A stretch of DNA of 64,000 nucleotides from Kitasatospora terrestris (GTDB lineage: Bacteria > Actinomycetota > Actinomycetes > Streptomycetales > Streptomycetaceae): assembly GCF_039542905.1 (NCBI RefSeq), contig NZ_BAABIS010000001.1, positions 2,294,001 to 2,358,000 on the forward strand, read 5' to 3'. Shown here piece after piece: positions 1-8,205 of the stretch. The translations under genes and the position numbers were made by a program. The first letter of the stretch is position 1; each line of letters begins with the position of its first letter. Under the pieces are notes generated by a model, which saw only the letters and a list, made by a program, of their open reading frames with translations, did not search any database and had not been told where the DNA came from.

Positions 1-417
1 AAGCAGGCCCTGCCCCCGCCGCCGAGCGCCTCCCCCAGCCCCTCGCCGAGCCCGTCCCGGGTGCTGCCGTACCCGTACTTCACGCCGGGCACCTGCTTCG
101 ACCACCCGCAGCTCAGCGAGGCGATCACGCGCGCCGAGGCGCGTCCGTGCGAGCAGGCCCACGACGGTGAGGCGATCGCCAACGTGGTCCTGCCCGACGG
201 GCTCACCAACGACGCCCTGATCGGCCGCACCCTGCGCGAGCTGTGCAAGGCCCTGCTGGCCGAGTGGGAGCAGCGCCAGGGCGGCGGCGGCCCCTACTAC
301 GGCTTCCCGATCGGCCCGTACCTGGACTTCTACAAGCAGGGCATGCACGAGGCCACCTGCACGATGACCGTCAGCAACCAGCAGCACGGCCGGAAGCTGA
401 CCGGGCACCTGAAGTAG
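1..417 (+). CDS. Septum-formation-domain-like protein, C-terminal part
   Basis: The reading frame is open from the first base of the window to the TAG at 415-417, so the 5' end lies outside. The visible 138 residues begin with a Pro/Ser-rich linker (PSASPSPSPSPS), then a compact domain with paired cysteines (GTCFDHP about residue 31, PCEQAHDGE about residue 50, LCKALL, ATCTM near the end). The FTPGTCFD...PCEQAHDGEAIA pattern resembles the actinobacterial septum formation family domain (Septum_form), usually found at the C-terminus of membrane-anchored DUF4190-type proteins. The assignment is by pattern only. It ends 3 bp from the convergent SnoaL-like gene. Confidence 0.6.
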   Translation, partial: KQALPPPPSASPSPSPSPSRVLPYPYFTPGTCFDHPQLSEAITRAEARPCEQAHDGEAIANVVLPDGLTNDALIGRTLRELCKALLAEWEQRQGGGGPYYGFPIGPYLDFYKQGMHEATCTMTVSNQQHGRKLTGHLK

Positions 418-420
418 CCG

Positions 421-1113
421 CTACATCTTGATCAGGCCGAGCTGCCGCAGCATGCCGGCGTTGTCCCACTGCCACCAGGACTCCGCCAGCCGGCCGTCGG
501 CGAAGCGCATCATGGTCGTGCCGGTCACCTCGACCACCTTGTCGGTGGCCGGCAGGCCCATGAACTCTCCGGTGTGCTTGCCGCGCAGCGACCACCGGCA
601 GCAGACCTTGTCGCCCTCGGCCATCATGTCCTCGACGTCCATGGTGAGGTCGAAGGCGCCGCGCCACATCCGCATGGTCTGCTCGAGGTCCTCGCGGCTG
701 CGGTTCTGCTGCGGGGCGGCCGGGTCGCTGTCGCGGTAGTCGGCGGCGACGAAGTCGTCGATCATCACGTCGTCGGGGCCACTGGCGACGGCGAAGAACC
801 GCATCGCCAGCTCCTTGTTGAGCTGCTCGTCGCGGACCACGTCGAGGTTGGTGAAGGTGGGCGGTTCGTCGCAGAGCGCGACCATCTCGCGGAAGATCCG
901 GTCGGTCTCCGGCAGGTCCGAGTTGCGCATCGCCTCTTCGTAGGAGGGGAACTCGACGATCTCGACCACGTGCCGCATGTCGTCGCGGTCCGTGCCGACG
1001 ATCGAGTGGGTGGCGGTCCGCCGGCCCCGGGTCCGCTCCACCCAGGTGTCCATCAGGTTGTTGAGGGCGTCGACCTGGTCGGTCTTGCACTCGACGATCT
1101 GCACGAACGTCAT
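421..1113 (-). CDS. SnoaL-like / antibiotic monooxygenase-like two-domain protein
   Basis: 230 aa. The N-terminal roughly 95 residues (MTFVQIVECKTDQVDALNNL...) read as a ferredoxin-like dimeric alpha-beta-barrel domain of the ABM/Dabb type. The C-terminal roughly 120 residues (FFAVASGPDDVMIDDFVAADYRD...VDVEDMMAEGDKV...HTGEFMGLPATDK...ADGRLAESWWQWDNAGMLRQLG) match SnoaL-like ester cyclases. The ATG at 1113 is preceded by GGGAG about 6 nt upstream, so I reject the longer frame. There is no secondary-metabolite neighbour, so the substrate is unknown. It is transcribed away from the TIGR03085 gene. Confidence 0.75.
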   Translation of the reverse strand: MTFVQIVECKTDQVDALNNLMDTWVERTRGRRTATHSIVGTDRDDMRHVVEIVEFPSYEEAMRNSDLPETDRIFREMVALCDEPPTFTNLDVVRDEQLNKELAMRFFAVASGPDDVMIDDFVAADYRDSDPAAPQQNRSREDLEQTMRMWRGAFDLTMDVEDMMAEGDKVCCRWSLRGKHTGEFMGLPATDKVVEVTGTTMMRFADGRLAESWWQWDNAGMLRQLGLIKM

Positions 1114-1226
1114 GGCAGTCTCCCGGCCCCCCTCGGACTCGACCGCCCGCCGGCCCGTGCCCGGCCGTGCCTCCACGATCCTCCGCCGACGGCGGACCTT
1201 CAAGACCGCGCGTCCGGGGGCGGTTC

Positions 1227-1232
1227 TATGGT
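1227..1232 (+). promoter_or_regulatory. -10 box of a leaderless promoter
   Basis: TATGGT lies exactly 7 nt before the ATG at 1240. There is no ribosome binding site in between, so transcription would start at or next to the start codon. This decides for 1240 over the in-frame ATG at 1228, which lies inside the -10 box. Confidence 0.5.
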
Positions 1233-1239
1233 TGGCGCC

Positions 1240-1875
1240 ATGACATTTGCGCGGGGTGAGCGGGAGCGACTGGCCGGGCTGCTGGAGGCGGCGGGGCCGG
1301 ACGCCGGGACGCTGTGTGCGGGGTGGACGACCAGGGACATGGCGGCCCACCTGGTGCTGCGGGAGCGGCGGATGGACGCCGCCGCCGGGATCCAGGTGAA
1401 GGCGCTGGCCGGGTGGACGCAGCGGGTGCAGGACGGCTACGCCGCCCGCCCGTACGAGGAACTGGTGCGGACCTTCCGGTCGGGGCCGCCGACGGTGTCG
1501 CTGTTCGCCCTTCCGGGCGCGGACGAGGCGGCCAACCTGATCGAGTACTTCGTCCACGCCGAGGACGTCCGCCGGGCGGGCGACGACCCGTCACCCGCGG
1601 AGCCGGACCCGCGGCTCGCGGACGCGCTCTGGAAGAGGCTGCCGATGGTGGTCCGGTTCGGCGCCGGCGCCAAGCCGCCGGTCCGGCTGACGCTGGCCCG
1701 CCCGGACGGCCGCACCGCCACGGTGGGCCCGAAGGACGGCCCGACGGTCACCGTCACCGGCGAGCCGGGCGAGCTGGTGCTGTTCGCGTACGGGCGCGGA
1801 GCCCGCGCGGCGGTGGTCGCGGACGGCGCGCCGGAGGCGGTGGCGGCGCTCGCCCGGGTGCTCCCGCTCCCCTGA
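1240..1875 (+). CDS. TIGR03085 family metal-binding protein (maleylpyruvate isomerase / DinB-like N-terminus)
   Basis: 211 aa. The start ERERLAGLLEAAGPDAGTLCAGWTTRDMAAHL is the hallmark of the TIGR03085 family. These proteins have a DinB/mycothiol-dependent maleylpyruvate isomerase N-terminal four-helix domain with a histidine metal centre (H in AAHLVLRERR, H in FVHAEDVRR). A C-terminal SCP2-like region ends in GELVLFAYGRGARAAV. The physiological substrate is unknown. It is predicted to be translated from a leaderless mRNA (TATGGT at 1227). An alternative start at 1228 would add only MVGA. Confidence 0.8.
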   Translation: MTFARGERERLAGLLEAAGPDAGTLCAGWTTRDMAAHLVLRERRMDAAAGIQVKALAGWTQRVQDGYAARPYEELVRTFRSGPPTVSLFALPGADEAANLIEYFVHAEDVRRAGDDPSPAEPDPRLADALWKRLPMVVRFGAGAKPPVRLTLARPDGRTATVGPKDGPTVTVTGEPGELVLFAYGRGARAAVVADGAPEAVAALARVLPLP

Positions 1876-1954
1876 TCCGCCCGGTCCCGCCGAGTTGTCG
1901 GTGGGGTGCGCCGGCCTGACGACGGCTCGGGAACGTGCCGCACGCCACAACACC

Positions 1955-2246
1955 GGCGGGCGGTTCGCCGTCTGGCAGCCGGGCGGGACCGAGGGCTCGA
2001 CGCGGTGGGCGAGGACACAACACCTTCGTCCGGGCGGAGCTGCACACCGACGACCAGGAGGCGACCGTCGGCTTCCACCGGTCGCTGTTCGGCCGGCGGG
2101 CCGGCGACCCGGGGATCCCGGGTGTCGAGTACACGGTGCTGATGACGGAGAGCGGCGGCGACGACCCGGCGGTCGGTCGGATCGCGGTCCTGGCCGACCC
2201 CTTCGGCGCCCGGTTCGCGCTCCTGAGGCCCGAACCGCGAAGCTGA
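1955..2246 (+). pseudogene. Decayed VOC/glyoxalase-family gene
   Basis: Recognisable pieces of a two-domain VOC protein lie in order but in three different frames. GGRFAVWQPGG is in frame 2 (from 1955), DAVGED in frame 1 (1999-2016) and NTFVRAELHTDDQEATVGFH...EYTVLMTES...VGRIAVLADPFGARFALLRPEP in frame 3 (from about 2019 to the stop at 2244-2246). Intact relatives read F.VWQPG.H.GA..V.EPGT..W.EL.T.D.E.A..FY..LFGW and end GR.AVLADP.GA.F. The piece between EYTVLM and VGRIAVL is also much too short, so at least one internal deletion and two frameshifts have occurred. No intact start is visible. Confidence 0.65.
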
Positions 2247-2249
2247 ACC

Positions 2250-2311
2250 GACAGGGGCTCGTTGGGCGTGCCTCCCGGCCGAAGGCCGGGGGAGCACCGC
2301 GAGCCCCTGTC
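2250..2311. terminator. Bidirectional hairpin terminator after hisF
   Basis: A perfect 12-bp inverted repeat (GACAGGGGCTCG at 2250-2261 against CGAGCCCCTGTC at 2300-2311) encloses a second GC-rich hairpin (CTCCCGGCC...GGCCGGGGGAG, 2272-2293). It lies 4 bp past the hisF stop, and there is no U-tract, as is usual in this group. Confidence 0.65.
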
Positions 2312-2314
2312 GCA

Positions 2315-3085
2315 TCACCGTACGGGGTGCCCGGTGGCCTTCAGTTCGTCCTTGACCTGGCCGATGGTGAGGTCGCCGAAGTGGAAGACGCTGGCGGCCA
2401 GCACCGCGTCCGCGCCGGCGTCGACCGCGGGGGCGAAGTCGGCGAGCTTGCCGGCGCCGCCGGAGGCGATGACGGGGATGGAGACGGCCTTGCGGGCGGC
2501 CCGGATCATCTCCAGGTCGTAGCCGTCCTTGGTGCCGTCGGCGTCCATCGAGTTGAGCAGGATCTCGCCGGCGCCGAGCTCCGCGGCCCGCGCGGCCCAC
2601 TCGATCGCGTCGAGCCCGGTGCCCTGCCGCCCGCCGTGCGTGGTGACCTCGAAGCCGGACGGCGTGACGGTGCCCTCGGGGCAGCGGCGGGCGTCGACGG
2701 AGAGCACCAGCACCTGCCGGCCGAACCGCTCCGCGATCTCCCGGATGAGGTCGGGCCGGGTGATCGCGGCGGTGTTGACGCCGACCTTGTCGGCGCCGGC
2801 CCGCAGCAGCTTGTCGACGTCGTCGACGGTCCGCACGCCGCCGCCGACGGTGAGCGGGATGAAGACCTGCTCGGCGGTCCGCCGGACCACGTCGTAGGTG
2901 GTCTCCCGGTCGCCGGACGAGGCGGTGATGTCGAGGAAGGTCAACTCGTCGGCGCCCTGGGCGTCGTAGAGCTTGGCGAGCTCGACGGGGTCGCCGGCGT
3001 CGCGGAGGTTCTGGAAGTTGACGCCCTTGACGACCCGCCCGGCGTCGACGTCCAGGCAGGGGATGACACGTACGGCAAGAGTCAC
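2315..3085 (-). CDS. hisF: Imidazole glycerol phosphate synthase, cyclase subunit
   Basis: 256 aa, full length for HisF. With HisH it converts PRFAR plus ammonia to imidazole glycerol phosphate and AICAR, step 5 of histidine synthesis, in the cytoplasm. The (beta/alpha)8 barrel carries both catalytic aspartates, D12 in VIPCLDV and D131 in LSVDARR, and phosphate-binding loops TVGGGVRT and ASGGAG. It is the last gene of the his operon. Its ATG overlaps the upstream ridA stop by 4 bp (ATGA), implying translational coupling. A strong hairpin follows the stop. Confidence 0.97.
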   Translation of the reverse strand: MTLAVRVIPCLDVDAGRVVKGVNFQNLRDAGDPVELAKLYDAQGADELTFLDITASSGDRETTYDVVRRTAEQVFIPLTVGGGVRTVDDVDKLLRAGADKVGVNTAAITRPDLIREIAERFGRQVLVLSVDARRCPEGTVTPSGFEVTTHGGRQGTGLDAIEWAARAAELGAGEILLNSMDADGTKDGYDLEMIRAARKAVSIPVIASGGAGKLADFAPAVDAGADAVLAASVFHFGDLTIGQVKDELKATGHPVR

Positions 3086-3555
3086 GGCTGGTTGCTGCCT
3101 TCCAGGCTGCTGTGTTCGACGGTGCGGCCGAGACCGGGGCGGTGGGCGTCGACCTCGACCTCCACCATCATCCGGGAGTCGATCAGGCCTTCGACCACGA
3201 CCAGGGTGGTGGCCGGCCGGACCGCGTCGAAGAGTTTCTTGTGCGCCCGGCCGACCTCGTCGGAGTCGCGGACGTGGGTGATGTACATCCGGGTGCGGAC
3301 CACGTCCGCCTCGGTCAGCCCGTAGTGGGCGAGGGCCTTGAGGGCCAGGCCGAAGGCGGCGACGGTCTGCTCGTACGGGTCGCCCTCGCCGTGGATCAGG
3401 CCGTTGTCGAACGCGGTGCAGCCCGAGACGAGGACGAAGTCCCCGGCTGCCACCGCCCGGGAGAACCCGTACACGTCCTCCCAGGGGGAGAAACCGGAGA
3501 CGCGGGCGGTGACAGCGGGGCCCGCGGCGGAGCCGCTAGTCGATCCTTCGGTCAT
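3082..3555 (-). CDS. ridA: RidA family (YjgF/YER057c/UK114) protein
   Basis: 157 aa. RidA proteins deaminate reactive enamine/imine intermediates released by PLP enzymes. The domain runs through the whole chain ([70 protein letters not shown]). The arginine of RTRMYI corresponds to the conserved carboxylate-binding Arg. I chose ATG 3555 because upstream frame residues lie inside hisA and are low complexity. The start lies 20 bp inside priA and the stop overlaps hisF by 4 bp. It is therefore cotranscribed with his genes, although it is not itself a histidine pathway enzyme. Confidence 0.88.
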   Translation of the reverse strand: MTEGSTSGSAAGPAVTARVSGFSPWEDVYGFSRAVAAGDFVLVSGCTAFDNGLIHGEGDPYEQTVAAFGLALKALAHYGLTEADVVRTRMYITHVRDSDEVGRAHKKLFDAVRPATTLVVVEGLIDSRMMVEVEVDAHRPGLGRTVEHSSLEGSNQP

Positions 3556-4276
3556 CGGACACAGCCTCCAGGGCCTCTTCGAGAGTGAACTTCTGCTCGT
3601 AGAGGGCCTTGCCCACGATCGAGCCCTCGACACCCTCCGGAACCAGGGTGGCGATGGCCCGCAGGTCGTCCAGGGACGACACGCCGCCGGAGGCGACGAC
3701 GGGCTTGTCGGTGGCGGCGCAGACGTTGCGCAGCAGCTCCAGGTTGGGGCCGGTCAGCGTGCCGTCGCGGTTGACGTCGGTGACGACGTAGCGGGCGCAG
3801 CCCTCGGAGTCCAGGCGGGCGAGGACCTCGTAGAGGTCGCCGCCGTCACGGGTCCAGCCGCGGCCGCGCAGGGTGGTGCCGACCACGTCGAGGCCGACGG
3901 CGATCTTGTCGCCGTGCTCGGCGATGACCTTGGCGACCCACTCGGGGGTCTCCAGGGCGGCGGTGCCGAGGTTGACCCGGGTGCAGCCGGTGGCGAGGGC
4001 GGCGGCCAGCGAGGCGTCGTCGCGGATGCCGCCGGACAGCTCGACCTTGATGTCGAGGCGGCCGGTGACCTCGGCGAGCAGCTCGCGGTTGGAGCCGGTG
4101 CCGAAGGCGGCGTCCAGGTCGACCAGGTGGAGCCACTCGGCGCCGGCGTTCTGCCAGGCGAGGGCGGCGGCCAGCGGCTCGCCGAAGGAGGTCTCGGTGC
4201 CGGAGGCGCCCTTGACCAGGCGGACGGCCTGGCCGTCGCGGACGTCGACGGCGGGGAGGAGTTCGAGGCGGGACAC
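3536..4276 (-). CDS. priA: Phosphoribosyl isomerase A, probably bifunctional HisA/TrpF
   Basis: 246 aa. It isomerises ProFAR to PRFAR for histidine, and in streptomycetes and mycobacteria the same enzyme (PriA) also does the TrpF reaction on phosphoribosyl anthranilate. The catalytic acid/base pair is present at D11 (PAVDV) and D130 (VGLDVVG). R143, with W141 beside it ([10 protein letters not shown]), is the PriA residue associated with the second substrate. The GTG start has GGAG upstream. It lies 18 bp downstream of hisH and overlaps ridA by 20 bp. Confidence 0.95.
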   Translation of the reverse strand: MSRLELLPAVDVRDGQAVRLVKGASGTETSFGEPLAAALAWQNAGAEWLHLVDLDAAFGTGSNRELLAEVTGRLDIKVELSGGIRDDASLAAALATGCTRVNLGTAALETPEWVAKVIAEHGDKIAVGLDVVGTTLRGRGWTRDGGDLYEVLARLDSEGCARYVVTDVNRDGTLTGPNLELLRNVCAATDKPVVASGGVSSLDDLRAIATLVPEGVEGSIVGKALYEQKFTLEEALEAVSDDRRID

Positions 4277-4294
4277 GATCAGGTGCTCCAGGCG

Positions 4295-4930
4295 TCAGAG
4301 GGTGTTGACCCAGTTGGTCAGCAGGGCGGCGCCGGCGTCGCCGGACTTCTCGGGGTGGAACTGGGTGGCCCAGAGCGGGCCGTTCTCCACGGCGGCGACG
4401 AACGGCTGCCCGTGGGTGGCCCAGGTGACCAGCGGCGCGTTGATCCGCGCGCTGTGCACCTCCAGCTCCCAGGTGCGCACGCCGTAGGAGTGGACGAAGT
4501 AGAACCGGGTGTCGGCGTCCATCCCGGCGAACATCCGGCTGCCCTCGGGGGCGTCCACGGTGTTCCAGCCCATGTGCGGGACGATCGGGGCGTCCAGCGG
4601 CTCGACGGTGCCGGGCCACTCGTCGCAGCCGGCGGTCTCGACGCCGTGCTCGACGCCCTTCTCGAAGAGGATCTGCATGCCGACGCAGATGCCCATCACG
4701 GGGCGGCCGCCGGAGAGCCGGCGGCCGATGATCCAGTCTCCGCGGACCTCCTTGAGGCCGCGCATGCAGGCCTCGAAGGCGCCGACGCCGGGGACGAGCA
4801 GCCCGTCGGCGTTCATCGCGGCGTCGAAGTCGGAGGTGACGGTGACGTCGGCGCCGGTGCGTTCCACCGCGCGCTGCGCCGATCGGAGGTTGCCGGACCC
4901 GTAGTCCAGCACCACGACGTTCTTGCCCAT
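4295..4930 (-). CDS. hisH: Imidazole glycerol phosphate synthase, glutamine amidotransferase subunit
   Basis: 211 aa. It hydrolyses glutamine and channels ammonia to HisF. It is a class I amidotransferase with the full triad: C82 in [13 protein letters not shown]192 and E194 in [12 protein letters not shown]. The N-terminal [17 protein letters not shown] is typical of HisH. ATG 4930 fits the family N-terminus, and the longer frame upstream is the shadow of the 50-aa gene. It sits between the small membrane protein (23 bp gap) and priA (18 bp gap). Confidence 0.96.
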   Translation of the reverse strand: MGKNVVVLDYGSGNLRSAQRAVERTGADVTVTSDFDAAMNADGLLVPGVGAFEACMRGLKEVRGDWIIGRRLSGGRPVMGICVGMQILFEKGVEHGVETAGCDEWPGTVEPLDAPIVPHMGWNTVDAPEGSRMFAGMDADTRFYFVHSYGVRTWELEVHSARINAPLVTWATHGQPFVAAVENGPLWATQFHPEKSGDAGAALLTNWVNTL

Positions 4931-4953
4931 CGGTTTCCTGTCTCCGTCGGTCT

Positions 4954-5106
4954 CTAGAGCCGCATGACGCCGGCGGCGAGGCACATGACCGCGCCGATGG
5001 CGAGCACGCCGATGACGCCCTTGGGCAGCTTCTGCTTCCAGAACGAGTAGCAGCCGCCGGCCAGGAACAGCCCCACGGTGATCAGGGCGATCGCGGTCTT
5101 GCTCAC
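4954..5106 (-). CDS. Small two-helix membrane protein inside the his operon
   Basis: 50 aa from a GTG whose bases overlap the hisB stop (GTGA). It is mostly two hydrophobic helices, [20 protein letters not shown] and [19 protein letters not shown], separated by the basic turn KQKLPKG, so it is an inner-membrane protein. The tight coupling to hisB and its position before hisH mean it is cotranscribed with histidine biosynthesis. I know no function for it. Its basic loop suggests a hairpin in the membrane with both ends on the same side. Confidence 0.75.
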   Translation of the reverse strand: MSKTAIALITVGLFLAGGCYSFWKQKLPKGVIGVLAIGAVMCLAAGVMRL

Positions 5107-5696
5107 AGTGCACCCTTGGTCGAGGGGAGGATGCCGGCCGCGCGCGGGTCGCGCTCGGAGGCGTAGCGCAGCGCCCGGGCGAGCGCCTTGAACTGGCACT
5201 CGACGATGTGGTGGGCGTTGCGGCCGTACGGCACGTGGACGTGCAGGGCGATCTGCGCCTGGGCCACGAACGACTCCAGGATGTGCCGGGTCATGGTGGT
5301 GTCGTACGAGCCGATCATGGGGGCCATGTTCTCGGGCTCGGTGTGCACCAGGTACGGGCGGCCGGAGAGGTCGACGGTCACCTGGGCGAGCGACTCGTCC
5401 AGCGGGACGGTGCAGTTGCCGAAGCGGTAGATGCCCACCTTGTCGCCGAGCGCCTGCTTGAAGGCGGCGCCGAGCGCGAGGGCGGTGTCCTCGATGGTGT
5501 GGTGGGTGTCGATGTGCAGGTCGCCGTCGGTCTTGACGGTGAGGTCGAACAGGCCGTGGCGGCCGAGCTGGTCGAGCATGTGGTCGTAGAAGCCGACGCC
5601 CGTGGAGATGTCGGTCTTGCCGGTGCCGTCGAGGTCGATCTCGACCAGGACCGCGGTCTCCTTGGTGGTGCGCTCAACGCGTCCGGTACGGGACAT
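5103..5696 (-). CDS. hisB: Imidazoleglycerol-phosphate dehydratase
   Basis: 197 aa, the usual length of the monofunctional enzyme with no phosphatase domain. It dehydrates imidazole glycerol phosphate to imidazole acetol phosphate. The manganese-binding repeats are visible: [41 protein letters not shown] and the end [16 protein letters not shown]. The start ATG lies 6 bp after the hisC stop. The stop overlaps the GTG of the small membrane gene. Confidence 0.97.
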   Translation of the reverse strand: MSRTGRVERTTKETAVLVEIDLDGTGKTDISTGVGFYDHMLDQLGRHGLFDLTVKTDGDLHIDTHHTIEDTALALGAAFKQALGDKVGIYRFGNCTVPLDESLAQVTVDLSGRPYLVHTEPENMAPMIGSYDTTMTRHILESFVAQAQIALHVHVPYGRNAHHIVECQFKALARALRYASERDPRAAGILPSTKGAL

Positions 5697-5702
5697 ACGG
5701 GA

Positions 5703-6803
5703 TTACAGCTCCTTGATCACGAAACGGACGGCGTCCAGGAAGGCGTCGTTCTCGGCGGGGGTGCCGGCGGTGACCCGCAACCACCCGGGCACGCCGTTGT
5801 CGCGGACCAGGACGCCGCGGTCGAGGATCGCCTGCCAGACGGCGTGGGTGTCGGCGAAGCGGCCGAACTGGATGAAGTTGGCGTCGGAGTCGGTGACCGC
5901 GAGGCCGAGGCCGCGCAGCGCGTCGACCAGCCGGTCGCGCTCGTCCTTCAGCTGCGCGACGTACCCGAGCAGGGTGTCGGTGTGCTCCAGGCAGGCCAGC
6001 GCGGTGGCCTGGGTGACCGCCGAGAGGTGGTACGGCAGGCGGACCAGCTGCACCGCGTCGACCACGGCCGGGTCGGCGGCCAGGTAGCCGAGCCGCAGGC
6101 CGGCCGCGCCGAAGGCCTTGGACATGGTGCGGCTGACCACCAGGTGGGGGCGGCCCTCCAGCAGCGGCAGCAGCGAGACGCGGTGCGAGAACTCGACGTA
6201 CGCCTCGTCGACGACCACGATGCTCGGCCCGGCCGCCTGGGCGGCCTCGTAGAGGGCGAGCACGGTCTCGGCGGCGACGGCGGTGCCGGTCGGGTTGTTC
6301 GGCGAGCAGACGAAGACCACGTTCGGCCGGTGCTCGGCGATCGCCGCGACCGCCGCGTCGAGGTCGACGGTGAAGTCCTCGTTGCGCGGGCCGGAGATCC
6401 AGCCGGTGCCGGTGCCGCGGGCGATCAGCGCGTGCATCGAGTACGAGGGCTCGAAGCCGATCGCGGTGCGGCCGGGGCCGCCGAAGGTCTGCAGCAGCTG
6501 CTGGAGGACCTCGTTGGAGCCGTTGGCGGCCCACACCTGCCCGCGGGTGACCGGGAAGCCGGTGGTGCGGGTCAGGTAGGCGGCGAGGCCGGTGCGCAGC
6601 TCGACCGCGTCGCGGTCCGGGTACCGGTTGAGGTTGCGGGCGGCCTCGGCGACCCGCTCGGCGATCCGGGCGACCAGCGGCTCGGGCAGCTGGTACGGGT
6701 TCTCGTTGGTGTTCAGCTGGACGGGGACGTCCAGCTGCGGCGCCCCGTAGGGGGACTGGCCGCGCAGCTCGTCCCGGATGGGGAGGTCGTCGATCTTCGT
6801 CAC
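5703..6803 (-). CDS. hisC: Histidinol-phosphate aminotransferase
   Basis: 366 aa. It transfers an amino group from glutamate to imidazole acetol phosphate. It is a fold-type I PLP enzyme with the Schiff-base lysine K229 in [17 protein letters not shown], a substrate loop NTNENPY at about 31-37 and the PLP-binding SPNNPTGT and [10 protein letters not shown]. The start is GTG 6803, which overlaps the hisD stop by 4 bp (GTGA). This is a coupled start, so the much longer open frame upstream is antisense noise. Confidence 0.96.
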   Translation of the reverse strand: MTKIDDLPIRDELRGQSPYGAPQLDVPVQLNTNENPYQLPEPLVARIAERVAEAARNLNRYPDRDAVELRTGLAAYLTRTTGFPVTRGQVWAANGSNEVLQQLLQTFGGPGRTAIGFEPSYSMHALIARGTGTGWISGPRNEDFTVDLDAAVAAIAEHRPNVVFVCSPNNPTGTAVAAETVLALYEAAQAAGPSIVVVDEAYVEFSHRVSLLPLLEGRPHLVVSRTMSKAFGAAGLRLGYLAADPAVVDAVQLVRLPYHLSAVTQATALACLEHTDTLLGYVAQLKDERDRLVDALRGLGLAVTDSDANFIQFGRFADTHAVWQAILDRGVLVRDNGVPGWLRVTAGTPAENDAFLDAVRFVIKEL

Positions 6804-8107
6804 GCGTCCGGAACCGTCCAGTCGAATCGGGCCTTGATGGCGTCGCCGTGACCGGGCAGGTCCTCGGCGGCGGACAGGTTGACCACGTGGGCGGCGATCC
6901 CGGCCAGCGCCTCGCGGTCGTACTCGACGACCTGGACGCCGCGCAGGAACGCCTGCACCGACAGCCCGGAGGAGTGGCAGGCGCAGCCGCCGGTGGGCAG
7001 CACGTGGTTGGAGCCGGCCGCGTAGTCGCCGAGCGACACGGGGCTGAAGCGGCCCAGGAAGATCGCGCCGGCGTTGCGGACCTTCGCGGCGACCGCGCGC
7101 GGGTCGCGGGTCTGGATCTCCAGGTGCTCGGCGGCGTAGGCGTTGGCCACCGCGAGGCCCTGCTCCAGGTCGTCGACCAGGATGATCCCGGACTGCGGGC
7201 CGCCCAGCGCCTCGGCCACCCGCTCGCCGTGCTTGGTCCGGGCGACCTGGGTCTTCAGCTCGGCCTCGACCGCCTCGGCCAGCGCGGCGGAGTCGGTGAC
7301 CAGCACCGAGCCGGAGGTCGGGCCGTGCTCGGCCTGGCTGATCAGGTCGGCGGCCACCTCGGCGGCGTCCGCGGTGTCGTCGGCGAGGACCATGATCTCG
7401 GTCGGGCCGGCCTCGGAGTCGATGCCGATCCTGCCGGCGAACAGCCGCTTCGCGGCGGTCACGTAGATGTTGCCCGGGCCGGTGACCAGGTTGACCGGCT
7501 CGCACTCCTCGGTGCCGAGCGCGAACATCGCGACCGCCTGGGCGCCGCCGACGGCGTACACCTCGGTCACGCCGAGCAGCTTGCACGCCGCCAGGATCGC
7601 CGGGTGCACCCGGCCGCCGAAGGCCTTCTGCGGCGGGGAGGACACCGCGATGCCGGTGACGCCCGCCTCCTGCGCGGGGACCACGTTCATCACCACGGAG
7701 GACGGGTAGACCGCCAGGCCGCCGGGCACGTACAGGCCGACCCGGTCGACCGGGATCCAGCGCTGGCTGACCGTGCCGCCGGGCACCACCTGGGTGGTGT
7801 GCCCCTCGCGGCGCTGGTCGGCGTGGACGATGCGGGCGCGGCGGATCGACTCCTCCAGTGCGGCGCGCACCTTCGGGTCCAGCGTCTCCAGGGCCTCGTC
7901 CAGCTGCTCGGCCGGGACCCGGGTGGAGGCCAGCCGCACGCCGTCGAAGCGCTCGGTGATCTCGATCAGCGCCGCGACACCGCGATGGCGTACGTCCTCC
8001 GCGATCGGCCGCACCTTGTCCAGGGCGGCTTCCACGTCGAACTCGGCACGGGGCAGCACGGTGCGCAGGTCGGTGGAGGAGCCGCGCAGATCGATTCGAG
8101 AGATCAC
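6800..8107 (-). CDS. hisD: Histidinol dehydrogenase
   Basis: 435 aa from GTG 8107. It catalyses the last two NAD-dependent oxidations from histidinol to histidine and needs zinc. Typical blocks are [64 protein letters not shown] and [13 protein letters not shown] 8107 gives the family N-terminus (VISRIDLRG) and lies 7 nt after a TACACT -10 box, so the operon mRNA is predicted to be leaderless. That leaves no room for an attenuator or His leader peptide. It is the first gene of the his operon. Confidence 0.95.
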   Translation of the reverse strand: MISRIDLRGSSTDLRTVLPRAEFDVEAALDKVRPIAEDVRHRGVAALIEITERFDGVRLASTRVPAEQLDEALETLDPKVRAALEESIRRARIVHADQRREGHTTQVVPGGTVSQRWIPVDRVGLYVPGGLAVYPSSVVMNVVPAQEAGVTGIAVSSPPQKAFGGRVHPAILAACKLLGVTEVYAVGGAQAVAMFALGTEECEPVNLVTGPGNIYVTAAKRLFAGRIGIDSEAGPTEIMVLADDTADAAEVAADLISQAEHGPTSGSVLVTDSAALAEAVEAELKTQVARTKHGERVAEALGGPQSGIILVDDLEQGLAVANAYAAEHLEIQTRDPRAVAAKVRNAGAIFLGRFSPVSLGDYAAGSNHVLPTGGCACHSSGLSVQAFLRGVQVVEYDREALAGIAAHVVNLSAAEDLPGHGDAIKARFDWTVPDA

Positions 8108-8114
8108 AGGGCCA

Positions 8115-8120
8115 AGTGTA
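8115..8120 (-). promoter_or_regulatory. -10 box of the his operon promoter
   Basis: TACACT on the minus strand (AGTGTA at 8115-8120) ends 7 nt before the hisD GTG, with no Shine-Dalgarno between them. No clear -35 hexamer is visible. Confidence 0.5.
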
Positions 8121-8205
8121 AGGAGTGGTCGAAACAGACTTCGGGGCATTTCAGTCCGTGATACGAAGGCTGAGACAGCCGAAGATCATCACGGGGGAGG
8201 AAGCG

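Noticed and set aside
3338..4957. 539-aa open frame on the plus strand
   Set aside because: It is antisense to ridA, priA and hisH and has Gly/Ala/Val-rich composition with no domain. It is a by-product of high GC content.
8108..8205. Histidine attenuator upstream of hisD
   Set aside because: The -10 box lies 7 nt before the GTG, leaving no leader, and there is no run of His codons.
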